From Pasteurella sp030783905 (GTDB taxonomy: Bacteria; Pseudomonadota; Gammaproteobacteria; Enterobacterales; Pasteurellaceae): 64,000 nucleotides of DNA. Below the pieces are notes generated by a model. The model did not search any database, was not told where the DNA came from, and saw only the letters and a program-made list of their open reading frames with translations. The position numbers and the translations under genes are program-made. The stretch's first letter is position 1, and the number at the start of each line of letters is the position of its first letter. Location: positions 372,001-436,000 of the forward strand of contig CP182107.1 of the NCBI GenBank assembly GCA_051122655.1. The letters are read 5' to 3'. This document shows, piece after piece, positions 54,201 through 63,544 of the stretch.

Positions 54201-54301
54201 GCTGCTAACGCTTCTGTTGGCGCAAAGCCTAACATTGCCGCAGATGTCCCCGCCATTCCCCCTGCACAGATCTTGAAGAACTTTCTTCTACTGACCTGCA
54301 T
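51236..54301 (-). CDS. fdxG: Formate dehydrogenase major subunit, selenocysteine-containing (alpha)
   Basis: Molybdopterin enzyme that oxidises formate on the periplasmic side; 1021 residues when the in-frame TGA at 53714-53716 is read as selenocysteine 196. The residues around it, ASI-U-HGPTV, match the active site of FdnG/FdoG. A twin-arginine signal (SRRKFFK) and a CTYCAVGCG cluster motif lie before it. Gene callers may split it at the TGA into 54301-53714 and 53665-51236 pieces. It heads the cluster with the beta and gamma subunits and fdhE. Confidence 0.95.
53685..53716 (-). other. Selenocysteine codon and SECIS-like hairpin
   Basis: The UGA codon (53716-53714 on the minus strand) is followed 11 bases later by GGTAGCA-AGTCT-TGCTCC (53702-53685), which folds into a small hairpin with an AGUCU loop. 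E. coli fdnG/fdhF have a similar hairpin with a GGUCU loop recognised by SelB at nearly the same distance. Confidence 0.85.
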
Positions 54302-54545
54302 AGATAATACTCCTTAGCGTAACAAAAAAAGTTTGTTAGCATTTGATAGTCGTAAACACGTTAAATAGATAATTAGATATTTTGACTTGTTTTTCACTTG
54401 TTAAAATTGTATTACAATCCTGACAAGCAATGAATTGTTGATATGCGTCTTACGAAGTAAATTACCAGCAATTTAAACGCTTTTTAGGATACCGATTTTT
54501 TAGTGGTAAATCTATAACCAATTACCATTAATAAGGAAAAATATT

Positions 54546-55367
54546 TTGAACTGGATCACAAATCTTACAGTTGATTTTTTTAGCAAATTAACAAAAAATC
54601 AACAAATAAAAAACAAAACAATAACTTATGAGTCAAAACAAGAAAAGCTAGCAACAGAGGTTCCCGTTGCCCTTGTTTATAACGGGATTTCTCATACCGT
54701 CATGATGTGCTCACCTGAAAATTTAGCGGATTTTGCGATAGGCTTTTCGTTGGCAGAGGGCATTATTGATAAGCCAAGTGATATTTATGGTATTGATGTG
54801 GTCCCTGCCTGTCAGGGTATGGAAGTGCAAATTGAATTAGCTACTCGCTGTTTTGTGCGCTTGAAAGAACAACGGCGTACTTTAGCAGGGCGGACAGGGT
54901 GTGGTATTTGTGGTACAGAACAATTGCAACAAGTGCATAAATCTTTGCCACCTCTAGACCGCACTATCCAGTTTGATTTAAACCGCTTAGATGCGTGCTT
55001 AATTCAACTGCAACAAGCACAAGTATTAGGGCAACAAACGGGGTCAACGCATGCGGCAGGCTTTTTTGATCTTGCCGGTAATTTACTGTGTGTACGTGAA
55101 GATGTTGGGCGTCATGTAGCATTAGATAAATTATTAGGTTGGCATGCGAAACAGCCCGCAACAAAAGGGTTTGTATTGGTGACAAGTCGAGCCAGTTATG
55201 AAATGGTACAGAAGACGGCAGCCTGTGGTATCGAAATGTTGGTTGCGATTTCTGCCGCAACTGAACTGGCGGTGAAAATGGCAGAACAGTATCAATTAAC
55301 CTTGATTGGCTTTGCGCGAGAGGGCAGGGCAACCGTCTATACAGGAAAAGAGCGGTTGTTTTTTTGA
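54546..55367 (+). CDS. fdhD: Formate dehydrogenase sulfurtransferase FdhD
   Basis: Sulfur carrier that sulfurates the molybdenum cofactor of formate dehydrogenase, 273 residues. The reactive cysteines lie in GRTGCGICGTEQL (C119, C122). The segments FAIGFSLAEGII and HAAGFFD...REDVGRHVALDKL are family blocks. The apparent start is TTG 54546, with AAGGA eight bases upstream and no plausible ATG nearby, so this is a rare-start gene. It is divergent from the formate dehydrogenase operon that it serves. Confidence 0.92.
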   Translation: MNWITNLTVDFFSKLTKNQQIKNKTITYESKQEKLATEVPVALVYNGISHTVMMCSPENLADFAIGFSLAEGIIDKPSDIYGIDVVPACQGMEVQIELATRCFVRLKEQRRTLAGRTGCGICGTEQLQQVHKSLPPLDRTIQFDLNRLDACLIQLQQAQVLGQQTGSTHAAGFFDLAGNLLCVREDVGRHVALDKLLGWHAKQPATKGFVLVTSRASYEMVQKTAACGIEMLVAISAATELAVKMAEQYQLTLIGFAREGRATVYTGKERLFF

Positions 55368-55427
55368 GAATTTTCTCTATAATTCCACTGTATAAAAAAA
55401 CAGTTTTATGAATGTGTATCGCGGAAG

Positions 55428-55460
55428 CAAGGTAGGCTCGGTCTGCCTTGTTGTTTTTTT
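55428..55460 (+). terminator. Intrinsic terminator after fdhD
   Basis: CAAGGTAG pairs with CTGCCTTG (one G-T pair) and is followed by TTGTTTTTTT. Confidence 0.85.
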
Positions 55461-55528
55461 CGACCAATACGGCGACAAAGTGCATTACATTCTCGAACTG
55501 AGATGAGAAACAGAAGGCAGATGACAGA

Positions 55529-57709
55529 ATGGATATTTCAGCATTATTAGATGGGTTAAATGATAAACAACGTGATGCGGTTGCCGCGCCACTTGGCAAT
55601 TATTTAGTATTGGCTGGGGCGGGTAGTGGTAAAACACGAGTATTGACCCATCGTATTGCTTGGTTAATTGCAGTAGAGCAGATTTCTGAAGGCAGCATCA
55701 TGGCAGTGACTTTTACTAATAAAGCTGCGGCAGAAATGCGCCATCGTATTGAAAATACCTTAGCGAATCATGCCTCTCAACGCCTATTTGGCATGTGGGT
55801 GGGTACGTTCCACAGTATTGCTCATCGTTTATTACGCGCTCACCATCTTGATGCTAACCTGCCACAAGATTTTCAAATTCTCGATTCAGATGATCAACTT
55901 CGTTTAGTTAAACGCTTACTCAAATTGCATAATTTTGATGAGAAAATTTTTATTCCTAAACAAGTCTGTTGGTACATCAATAATAAAAAAGATGAGGGAT
56001 TAAGAGCGCATCACATTGATGACAACAACGATCGTCATGAACGCGAGTGGATCAAAATTTATCAAATTTATCAAGATACCTGTGACCGTGCAGGCTTAGT
56101 GGATTTTGCCGAACTGTTATTACGCGCTTACGAATTATGGCTGAAAAAGCCCGTGATTTTGCAACGTTATCAGCAACGCTTTCAGCACATCTTGGTCGAT
56201 GAGTTTCAAGATACCAATAAAATCCAATATGCGTGGGTGAAATTACTTGCCGGTGAGCATGGTAAAGTGATGATTGTGGGGGATGACGATCAATCTATTT
56301 ATGGCTGGCGTGGGGCAAAAATCGAAAATATCCAACGTTTTTTAGACGACTTCCCAAATGCTCAAACAATTCGGCTAGAACAAAATTATCGTTCCACGGG
56401 GAATATCTTGCAAAGTGCTAACCAACTGATTTCTAACAATCATCATCGGCTGGGTAAAAATTTGTGGACAGAAGGCGAAAAAGGTGAGCCTGTGGGGATT
56501 TATGCGGCATTTAACGAATTAGATGAAGCGCTGTTTGTTGCCGCACAAATTAAACAATGGATTGAAAAGGGTGGCAAATTAAAGGATTGTGCCATTTTAT
56601 ACCGCAGTAATAGCCAATCCCGTGTGATTGAAGAAGCCTTAATTCGTTCTCAATTACCTTATCGTATTTATGGCGGGATGCGTTTCTTCGAGCGTCAAGA
56701 AATTAAAGATGCCTTGGCTTATTTACGTCTTATTGCCAATCGACAAGATGACGCGGCTTTTGAACGTGTGGTGAACACGCCACCTCGTAGTATTGGTGAA
56801 CGGACGTTAGAGACATTACGGAGCTTGACCCGTGAGCGTGAAGTGACCTTATGGCAAGCTACCCAATTAGCCATTCACGAGCATTTACTCACCGCGCGTG
56901 CGGCGACTGCCTTACAACGCTTTTTAGAACTGATTAACGCCTTACAACAAGATACTTGTGAAATGCCGTTATTTGCACAAACCGATTTTGTGATCAAACA
57001 TTCTGGTTTATATAGCATGTATAAACAAGAAAAAGGGGAAAAGGGGGAAGTGCGGATCGAAAACTTGGAAGAGTTAGTGACGGCCACAAAAGAATTTATT
57101 AAACCAGATGAAGCTGAAGAATTATCTGATTTAACCGCCTTTTTAACCCATGCCTCTTTAGAAGCTGGGGAGGAGCAAGCCTCACCGCATCAAGACTATG
57201 TCGAAATGATGACCTTACATTCAGCGAAAGGGTTGGAATTCCCGCGTGTCTTTATGGTCGGGGTGGAAGAAGGACTCTTTCCAAGTGCCCGTTCCTTTGA
57301 AGAACCAGGGCGTTTAGAAGAAGAGCGCCGTTTGGCTTATGTGGGGATTACCCGTGCGAAACAAAAATTAACCATTTGTTATGCAGAAAGTCGTCGTTTA
57401 TATGCCAAAGAAGAACGCCATTTGCCTTCGCGTTTTATTGCTGAATTACCCACTGAATGTATTCAAGAAATCCGCTTACGTGGCACGGTGACACGGGCGT
57501 TGAATCAACAGAAAGTCGGATCGGTTGCGCCAAGTTTAAATGAAAGTGAATGGAAAATGGGGCAAAAAGTGCTGCATAGCAAATTTGGACAAGGCACCAT
57601 CATTAATGTAGAAGGGGCGGAGAATAATACCCGTTTACAAATTGCTTTCCAAAATCAAGGGATTAAATGGCTGATTGCCCATTTAGCCAAATTAGAAAAA
57701 GTCCGTTAA
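55529..57709 (+). CDS. uvrD: DNA helicase II
   Basis: Superfamily 1A 3'-5' helicase acting in nucleotide excision and mismatch repair, 726 residues. Helicase motifs are visible in order: Q-motif region LNDKQRDAV, Walker A AGAGSGKT (29-36), TFTNKAAAEM, VDEFQDTN, GDDDQSIYGWRGA, the motif IV region LEQNYRST, TLHSAKGLEF and the motif VI region YVGITRAK. The C-terminal Tudor-like segment GQKVLHSKFGQGTII favours UvrD over Rep. No uptake word occurs in or near it. Confidence 0.96.
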   Translation: MDISALLDGLNDKQRDAVAAPLGNYLVLAGAGSGKTRVLTHRIAWLIAVEQISEGSIMAVTFTNKAAAEMRHRIENTLANHASQRLFGMWVGTFHSIAHRLLRAHHLDANLPQDFQILDSDDQLRLVKRLLKLHNFDEKIFIPKQVCWYINNKKDEGLRAHHIDDNNDRHEREWIKIYQIYQDTCDRAGLVDFAELLLRAYELWLKKPVILQRYQQRFQHILVDEFQDTNKIQYAWVKLLAGEHGKVMIVGDDDQSIYGWRGAKIENIQRFLDDFPNAQTIRLEQNYRSTGNILQSANQLISNNHHRLGKNLWTEGEKGEPVGIYAAFNELDEALFVAAQIKQWIEKGGKLKDCAILYRSNSQSRVIEEALIRSQLPYRIYGGMRFFERQEIKDALAYLRLIANRQDDAAFERVVNTPPRSIGERTLETLRSLTREREVTLWQATQLAIHEHLLTARAATALQRFLELINALQQDTCEMPLFAQTDFVIKHSGLYSMYKQEKGEKGEVRIENLEELVTATKEFIKPDEAEELSDLTAFLTHASLEAGEEQASPHQDYVEMMTLHSAKGLEFPRVFMVGVEEGLFPSARSFEEPGRLEEERRLAYVGITRAKQKLTICYAESRRLYAKEERHLPSRFIAELPTECIQEIRLRGTVTRALNQQKVGSVAPSLNESEWKMGQKVLHSKFGQGTIINVEGAENNTRLQIAFQNQGIKWLIAHLAKLEKVR

Positions 57710-57870
57710 TTTTTTATCTCATACCCTGTGCGAAAGTACGGTGAAGAGCGAGCACGTTTCATATGGGGTTATTTTTGTCGCCTATTTTTGACAGAATTGT
57801 GACTTAAATAAAGCTGAGAATTAGTATATCATATAGCCTAATTTTTGAATTTACCTATAGACCCATTCTT

Positions 57871-59274
57871 ATGGCAAGAAAGAACGCCCAAATTTCAACT
57901 AAACCGCTCGAACAAGGCATTATTCCACCACATTCTTTAGAAGCAGAACAGTCTGTTTTAGGCGGTATTTTAATTCACCCAGCCCATTGGGACAGCATCA
58001 GTGATATGCTGATTGCCGATGATTTTTACTTAGCCGCTCATCGTGTCATTTTCCAAGAAATGGAAAACTTACTCCGGCAAGGTAAGCCTATTGATCTGAT
58101 TAACCTCTACGAATTTTTACGCGAAAAGAATCTCAGTGAAGATGTGGGTGGCTTTGCATATTTAGCTGAATTATCCAAAAACACACCAAGTGTATCCAAT
58201 ATTGTTTCGTATGCTGCGATCGTGCGTGATCGTGCCATTTTACGTGATCTGATTAGTGTCAGTAATGATGTGGCACAAAGTTGCTACACGACCAAAGGGA
58301 TGGAAGTGAAGGATATTCTGGATGAAGCAGAACGAAAAGTGTTTGCCATTTCAGAGAAACGCACGACCTCAAACGAAGGACCGCAGAATATCTGTGCGAT
58401 TTTAGAAAAAACCATTGATCGTATTGAATTATTGAGTAAAACCGAGGGGCATAATGGGATCACGGGTGTCAGCACTGGCTTTGATGCACTCGATAAGAAA
58501 ACCGCAGGCCTACAACCATCTGATTTAATTATTGTTGCCGCGCGACCGTCAATGGGGAAAACTACATTTGCCATGAACTTATGTGAAAACGCGGCATTAA
58601 AAAGCGATAAACCGGTTTTAGTCTTTAGTTTAGAGATGCCGGCAGAACAAATTATGATGCGTTCCCTTGCTTCATTATCACGTGTGGATCAAACCAAAAT
58701 TCGTACTGGACAGGGCTTAGATCAGAGTGATTGGTCGAAGATTGGGAGTACAATGGGACTTTTCGCCAATAAGCCAAATTTATATATTGATGACTCATCT
58801 GGCTTAACACCGACGGAATTACGTTCACGTGCAAGACGAGTGTACCGTGAAAATGGCGGTTTAAGCTTGATTATGGTGGACTATTTACAGCTCATGCGTG
58901 CGCCAGGCTTTGTCGATAACCGTACTTTAGAGATTGCCGAAATTTCTCGTTCTCTGAAAGCCTTAGCAAAAGAATTAGAAGTCCCCGTGATCGCTTTATC
59001 CCAGTTAAACCGTACCCTCGAAAATCGTGCAGATAAACGACCAGTCAATTCTGACTTACGTGAGTCTGGTTCGATTGAGCAAGATGCCGACTTAATTATG
59101 TTTATTTATCGTGATGAAGTGTATAACGAGAATTCAGAAGATAAAGGCGTGGCAGAAATTATTATTGGTAAACAGCGTAATGGTCCGATTGGGCGTGTCA
59201 GACTTGCTTTTAGAGGACAATTCTCACGCTTTGATAACTTAGCCGAACAACGAGATATAAGAGACGATTATTAA
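57871..59274 (+). CDS. dnaB: Replicative DNA helicase
   Basis: Hexameric 5'-3' helicase at the replication fork, 467 residues. The N-terminal domain starts at about residue 18 (PPHSLEAEQSVLGG); the RecA-like domain has Walker A ARPSMGKTTF and Walker B LIMVDYLQLM, followed by SRSLKALAKEL and the conserved RESGSIEQDAD. The stop overlaps the alr start by one base. The dnaB-alr pair is common in gamma-proteobacteria. Confidence 0.96.
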   Translation: MARKNAQISTKPLEQGIIPPHSLEAEQSVLGGILIHPAHWDSISDMLIADDFYLAAHRVIFQEMENLLRQGKPIDLINLYEFLREKNLSEDVGGFAYLAELSKNTPSVSNIVSYAAIVRDRAILRDLISVSNDVAQSCYTTKGMEVKDILDEAERKVFAISEKRTTSNEGPQNICAILEKTIDRIELLSKTEGHNGITGVSTGFDALDKKTAGLQPSDLIIVAARPSMGKTTFAMNLCENAALKSDKPVLVFSLEMPAEQIMMRSLASLSRVDQTKIRTGQGLDQSDWSKIGSTMGLFANKPNLYIDDSSGLTPTELRSRARRVYRENGGLSLIMVDYLQLMRAPGFVDNRTLEIAEISRSLKALAKELEVPVIALSQLNRTLENRADKRPVNSDLRESGSIEQDADLIMFIYRDEVYNENSEDKGVAEIIIGKQRNGPIGRVRLAFRGQFSRFDNLAEQRDIRDDY

Positions 59275-60356
59275 TGAATATGAAACCTGCCACCGCAAAA
59301 ATTAGTTCTGTGGCATTAAAACACAACATCCAAACGATTAAACAGAAAGCCCCACAAAGTAAAATTATTGCCGTCGTGAAAGCCAATGCCTATGGTCATG
59401 GGGTGGTATTTGTATCCGCTGCGGTCGAAGAAATGGTCGATTGTTTTGGCGTGGCCCGTTTAGAGGAAGCCTTAAGTTTACGCTCAAATGGGATTACGAA
59501 ACCTATTTTGTTACTGGAAGGTTTTTTTTGTGACAAAGATTTACCTGTCATTGCGATCAATAATATTCAAACCGTGGTACACAATGCAGAACAATTAGAA
59601 GCCTTGCAAGCAGCCAAAGTGCCGACCCCCATTAAAGTGTGGTTAAAAATTGATACGGGGATGCACCGTTTAGGGGTGGCGTTAGAAGAAGTGGACGCTT
59701 TTTATCAAACGCTCCGCCAGTCACCAAATGTGGATCCACAGATTGGATTTATCAGTCATTTTAGTCGCGCAGATGAAGTAGAGTCTGATTATACCCAGTT
59801 GCAACTGACACGTTTTTTAAATGCGACACAGGGGAAAGCGGGTGAAAAAAGTATCGCTGCCTCAGGTGGGATCTTATTTTGGGAAAATTCCCATTTAGAC
59901 TGGATTCGTCCGGGCATTATTATGTACGGTATTTCTCCGATTAATGTCCCCGCACAAGAATATGATTTAACTCCTGTGATGACTTTAAGCTCCTCTTTAA
60001 TTGCCATTAAACCACATAAAAAAGGCGAACCGGTAGGGTACGGTGGTATTTGGGTGAGCGATAAGGACACGAAAATTGGTGTGGTTGCCATTGGTTATGG
60101 CGACGGTTATCCACGTGATATCCCAACGGGTACCCCCGTGTATCTGAATGGCCGTCGTGTGCCCATTGTGGGTCGTGTCTCGATGGATATGTTGACCGTT
60201 GATCTGGGGGCTGACGCACAAGACAAGGTAGGTGACGAGGTCATTCTTTGGGGCAAAGAATTGCCTATTGAAGAAATCGCGGATATTAGTGGCGTGATTA
60301 GTTATGAATTGATCACCAAATTAACCCCGCGTGTTTTAACGGAATATATCGATTAA
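59274..60356 (+). CDS. alr: Alanine racemase
   Basis: PLP enzyme that makes D-alanine for peptidoglycan, 360 residues. The PLP lysine is K36 in VVKANAYGHG, and the second catalytic residue, a tyrosine, lies in GYGDGYPRD. The C-terminal beta-barrel domain is complete. The start at ATG 59274 overlaps the dnaB stop (TAATG); an internal ATG two codons on is an alternative. A USS-pair terminator lies directly downstream. Confidence 0.95.
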   Translation: MNMKPATAKISSVALKHNIQTIKQKAPQSKIIAVVKANAYGHGVVFVSAAVEEMVDCFGVARLEEALSLRSNGITKPILLLEGFFCDKDLPVIAINNIQTVVHNAEQLEALQAAKVPTPIKVWLKIDTGMHRLGVALEEVDAFYQTLRQSPNVDPQIGFISHFSRADEVESDYTQLQLTRFLNATQGKAGEKSIAASGGILFWENSHLDWIRPGIIMYGISPINVPAQEYDLTPVMTLSSSLIAIKPHKKGEPVGYGGIWVSDKDTKIGVVAIGYGDGYPRDIPTGTPVYLNGRRVPIVGRVSMDMLTVDLGADAQDKVGDEVILWGKELPIEEIADISGVISYELITKLTPRVLTEYID

Positions 60357-60370
60357 TCAACTCGCGATGA

Positions 60371-60402
60371 AAAAGTGCGGTAAAATTGACCGCACTTTTT
60401 GT
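60371..60402 (+). terminator. Terminator made of two inverted uptake words, after alr
   Basis: AAAAAGTGCGGT (word at 60373) and ACCGCACTTTTT (word at 60389) form a 12-base stem around AAAATTG, followed by a T run. Paired USS acting as terminators are typical of Pasteurellaceae. Confidence 0.92.
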
Positions 60403-61089
60403 CTTTTTAGTATTCTTTATAAGATCAGCGCTAATCTGGCGAATCATAATAAAAAATAGAACGATAAACCGGGGATAAGGTCAGTAAATTTAAATTTTTG
60501 ACTAATGGATAAATTCATGAATATCTTCATGGACGGTTTGCCTTTATCAACTGCGTTTGTGGTTCATCATTGTCTCGATAGTGATGATATAGGGTCTGGT
60601 GACCTCTATGATCTTCCGTCAGTCAGTTTGTATCATATCTTGCTGTGTACCTATAATTTTAAGCAATAAATGCGTTTATTTGTTATATTGAATTATAGAT
60701 AGATTGGCACCTCATTATTCATGTTGATTGGATTAATTTTTAGTTCAAATGGAGAGAGGTGGAGTGGTATGGTCGGTAACGAAAGGGCTATTTTTATCCA
60801 CTTGTCAAAGTGCGAGATATTGTATTAAGCGAGATAAGACTAGTGGTTTTGGTGATGTAGTGAAGTGTTCGTATTAAAAATAAAGCGAATGCGAAATAAT
60901 GGACTAGCTGGAGAATAGGCTATCAAATGATAAAATTTTTAACAAAATAATCACATCCATTTTACACATAGAAAAATTAATTCATTTATAAGGCAGAAAG
61001 TTGTTCTGCCTCAAACTTTCAGACTTAACCTGTGCATCAATTTAGTATATTATTTTATATGTCCGACATTATATAAAAGGAAAACAGCA
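60403..61089. other. Gene-poor region between alr and pgi
   Basis: These roughly 690 AT-rich bases hold no convincing gene. The longest open frame noticed runs 60505-60669 on the plus strand (54 codons, starting MDKFMNIFMDG) and lacks a good ribosome-binding site; a 35-codon frame starts at 60721. Nearer pgi are a hairpin (GGCAGA with TCTGCC, 60992-61010) and AT-rich promoter-like sequence. The region could be a decayed gene. Confidence 0.5.
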
Positions 61090-62739
61090 ATGAAAAACAT
61101 CAATCCTACAACAACTGATGCTTGGAAGGCGTTACAACAACATCAAAAAACACAAGGTGAAGTTACAATCCAACAATTGTTTGCTCAAGAGAAAGATCGC
61201 TTTGCGAATTATTCACTGTCTTTTGACGATGAAATTTTAGTCGATTTCTCAAAAAATAATTTGACGCAAGAAACACTAGCTTTATTGCGTCAGCTTGCAA
61301 ACGAATGTGCCTTATCCGATGCTGTAGAAGCTATGTTTACGGGGAGCAAAATTAACAGAACGGAAAATCGTGCCGTATTACATACCGCATTGCGTAACCG
61401 TTCCAATCAGCCCGTTTTAGTTGATGGCAAAGATGTTATGCCAGAAGTGAACGCAATATTGGCGAAAATGAAAGGCTTTTGTGAGCGTGTGATTTCTGGA
61501 GAATGGAAAGGTTATACGGGCAAAGCCATTACTGATGTGGTCAATATTGGGATTGGTGGTTCAGACTTAGGTCCTTATATGGTGACTGAAGCCTTACGTC
61601 CTTATAAAAATCATTTAACTCTTCATTTTGTTTCCAACGTAGATGGTACGCATATTGCGGAAACCTTGAAAAAAGTCAACCCAGAAACGACGTTATTCCT
61701 TGTCGCGTCTAAAACTTTTACCACCCAAGAAACCATGACGAATGCACATTCGGCACGTGATTGGTTTTTAGCGACCGCAAAAGAAGAGTGTCATGTTGCG
61801 AAACATTTTGTCGCGCTCTCGACAAATAGCAAAGCGGTTGCTGATTTTGGTATTGATACAGAAAACATGTTTGTATTCTGGGATTGGGTTGGTGGTCGTT
61901 ACTCATTATGGTCATCCATTGGTTTATCTATTGCACTTTCAATTGGCTTTGATAATTTTGAAGCGCTTTTAACCGGTGCCCATGAAATGGATAAACATTT
62001 CCGTCACGCACCGATTGAACAAAATATTCCGATTACATTAGCATTAATTGGATTATGGAACACCAGTTTCTTAGGTGCACAAACTGAAGCGATTTTACCT
62101 TATGATCAATATTTACATCGTTTTGCAGCTTATTTCCAACAAGGCAATATGGAGTCAAATGGTAAATATGTGGATCGTAATGGTCAGGTCATTGATAATT
62201 ACCAAACTGGACCTATTATTTGGGGCGAACCTGGTACCAATGGTCAACATGCCTTCTATCAATTAATTCACCAAGGCACGACATTAGTCCCTTGTGATTT
62301 TATTGCGCCTGCGCAAACGCACAATCGATTAGCGGATCATCACGAAAAATTATTATCTAATTTCTTTGCTCAAACTGAAGCACTTGCTTTTGGTAAGACG
62401 AAAGAAGAAGTTGAAGCGGAATTTGTCAAAGCAGGAAAAAATTTAGATGATGTGAAAGATGTGGTGCCATTTAAAGTGTTTACAGGTAACAAACCAACCA
62501 ATTCGATTTTAGTACAAAAAATTACCCCATTCACATTAGGCGCATTAATTGCGATCTATGAACACAAAATTTTTGTGCAAGGGATTCTTTTCAATATTTA
62601 TAGCTTCGATCAATGGGGCGTTGAATTGGGTAAACAATTAGCCAATCGTATTTTGCCAGAGTTAACCAATAGTGAAACGATTACAAGTCATGATAGTTCA
62701 ACCAATGGCTTAATTAATCAATATAAAAAATGGCGTTAA
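61090..62739 (+). CDS. pgi: Glucose-6-phosphate isomerase
   Basis: Glycolytic enzyme that interconverts glucose-6-phosphate and fructose-6-phosphate, 549 residues, the usual bacterial length. The family blocks GIGGSDLGPYM, VASKTFTTQETM, VGGRYSLWSSIGL and FDQWGVELGKQLANR are intact, including the catalytic lysine of the last block. AAAGGAAAA precedes the ATG. The gene ends at a paired-USS terminator, beyond which the Mu-like element begins. Confidence 0.97.
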   Translation: MKNINPTTTDAWKALQQHQKTQGEVTIQQLFAQEKDRFANYSLSFDDEILVDFSKNNLTQETLALLRQLANECALSDAVEAMFTGSKINRTENRAVLHTALRNRSNQPVLVDGKDVMPEVNAILAKMKGFCERVISGEWKGYTGKAITDVVNIGIGGSDLGPYMVTEALRPYKNHLTLHFVSNVDGTHIAETLKKVNPETTLFLVASKTFTTQETMTNAHSARDWFLATAKEECHVAKHFVALSTNSKAVADFGIDTENMFVFWDWVGGRYSLWSSIGLSIALSIGFDNFEALLTGAHEMDKHFRHAPIEQNIPITLALIGLWNTSFLGAQTEAILPYDQYLHRFAAYFQQGNMESNGKYVDRNGQVIDNYQTGPIIWGEPGTNGQHAFYQLIHQGTTLVPCDFIAPAQTHNRLADHHEKLLSNFFAQTEALAFGKTKEEVEAEFVKAGKNLDDVKDVVPFKVFTGNKPTNSILVQKITPFTLGALIAIYEHKIFVQGILFNIYSFDQWGVELGKQLANRILPELTNSETITSHDSSTNGLINQYKKWR

Positions 62740-62755
62740 GCAAATAAGATAATAA

Positions 62756-62790
62756 GCAAAAAGTGCGGTCAAATGACCGCACTTTTTTAT
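62756..62790 (+). terminator. Terminator made of two inverted uptake words, after pgi
   Basis: AAAAAGTGCGGTC (word at 62761) pairs with GACCGCACTTTTT (word at 62776) around AAAT, followed by T bases. It marks the last clearly host sequence before the phage-like genes. Confidence 0.92.
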
Positions 62791-62829
62791 GTGTATGAGT
62801 TAACCGCTTGATGTGATTTTTTAATGTCA

Positions 62830-63531
62830 CTAAATTAAGTGGTGGCCAATAAAAACCACTTTACCTATGATCTCAAGTGTGTGGTATTGTTCAAAGGAGA
62901 GGTCAATAGGGGGATAAAGCGTTTTATTATCACTCATGAGGCGGATACCATTGGGTAACCCTTGAATACGCTTAATCCAAATTTGTTTACCTGAACGTAT
63001 CACATAAATACCTTCCTCTTTTGCACTGTTTACATCACAATTAATCAGAATCAAATCACCATGTTGGATAGTTGGCATCATGCTATCGCCAGTAGCACTG
63101 ACAAAAAAGAGTTTATCTGTTGTTATGCCTCTTACCGTTAACTCGTCTCTCATTAATGTGATGTGTTTGTCTGCTTTTGCAGAAGAATTAAATGCGCTGA
63201 AACAGGCATAAAAGGGGATCTGAATTTGCTCTGCTATTTGTGTCTGTTCAACACTAGACACATCAGTAGTGTAGCAACTAGGCGGTTCATTCACTTGAGA
63301 ATGGGGTATATCGTTTTGATGTTTGGGTTGATATACCCCAAGCTGTTGTTGGACTGTAATAGGGAAGGATGCATAATGATATTCAAAGGTTTTACCTTTT
63401 ACCCCTTGTCTTTGACGCTTTTTCCACCCTTCACGTGCCGCCTTTTTGACAATGCCTTTGTCGGACTTTGGTAAAGATAACTGTTTTTCCATGAGTTCTT
63501 TTATTGAAAACCACTCTTGATAGTTCTGCAT
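62830..63531 (-). CDS. Mu-like phage repressor (Mu DNA-binding plus S24 peptidase)
   Basis: The 233-residue protein has an N-terminal Mu-type winged-helix domain (EWFSIKELMEKQLSLP to about residue 60, including KAAREGWKKRQRQG). Its C-terminal LexA-like S24 domain has the serine nucleophile in SATGDSMMPTI (S150) and a candidate catalytic lysine in IWIKRIQ (K187). Such repressors maintain lysogeny and can be inactivated by RecA-stimulated self-cleavage; the cleavage dipeptide is not obvious. It is divergent from the Ner-like gene, the arrangement at the left end of Mu-like prophages. Confidence 0.85.
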   Translation of the reverse strand: MQNYQEWFSIKELMEKQLSLPKSDKGIVKKAAREGWKKRQRQGVKGKTFEYHYASFPITVQQQLGVYQPKHQNDIPHSQVNEPPSCYTTDVSSVEQTQIAEQIQIPFYACFSAFNSSAKADKHITLMRDELTVRGITTDKLFFVSATGDSMMPTIQHGDLILINCDVNSAKEEGIYVIRSGKQIWIKRIQGLPNGIRLMSDNKTLYPPIDLSFEQYHTLEIIGKVVFIGHHLI

Positions 63532-63544
63532 AAAAAGTCTTCTA

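Larger units (their letters stand above)
286..62784. repeat. DNA uptake signal sequences (Haemophilus-type 9-mers)
   Basis: Perfect AAGTGCGGT or its complement was found by eye starting at 286, 3048, 3722, 5787, 12610, 19224, 21795, 22326, 23180, 25222, 25582, 26632, 29420, 31291, 31435, 38824, 42237, 44377, 49583, 60373, 60389, 62761 and 62776. One-mismatch copies are also present (for example 5188, 11539, 54958, 57048). These words direct uptake of related DNA in naturally competent Pasteurellaceae. A few may have been missed. Confidence 0.92.

Noticed and set aside
54341..54360. Possible FNR site (TTGAT-N4-GTAAA) upstream of the formate dehydrogenase operon
   Set aside because: Only about seven of ten consensus bases match and the second half site is poor; oxygen control is plausible but not supported by this site.
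54964..55599. Open frame of 211 codons on the minus strand over fdhD and the start of uvrD
   Set aside because: It spans two well-supported genes and the terminator between them; the translation looks random.
60505..60669. 54-codon open frame as a real small gene
   Set aside because: There is no Shine-Dalgarno sequence, no recognisable motif and no neighbour logic; it is kept only as part of the gene-poor region.
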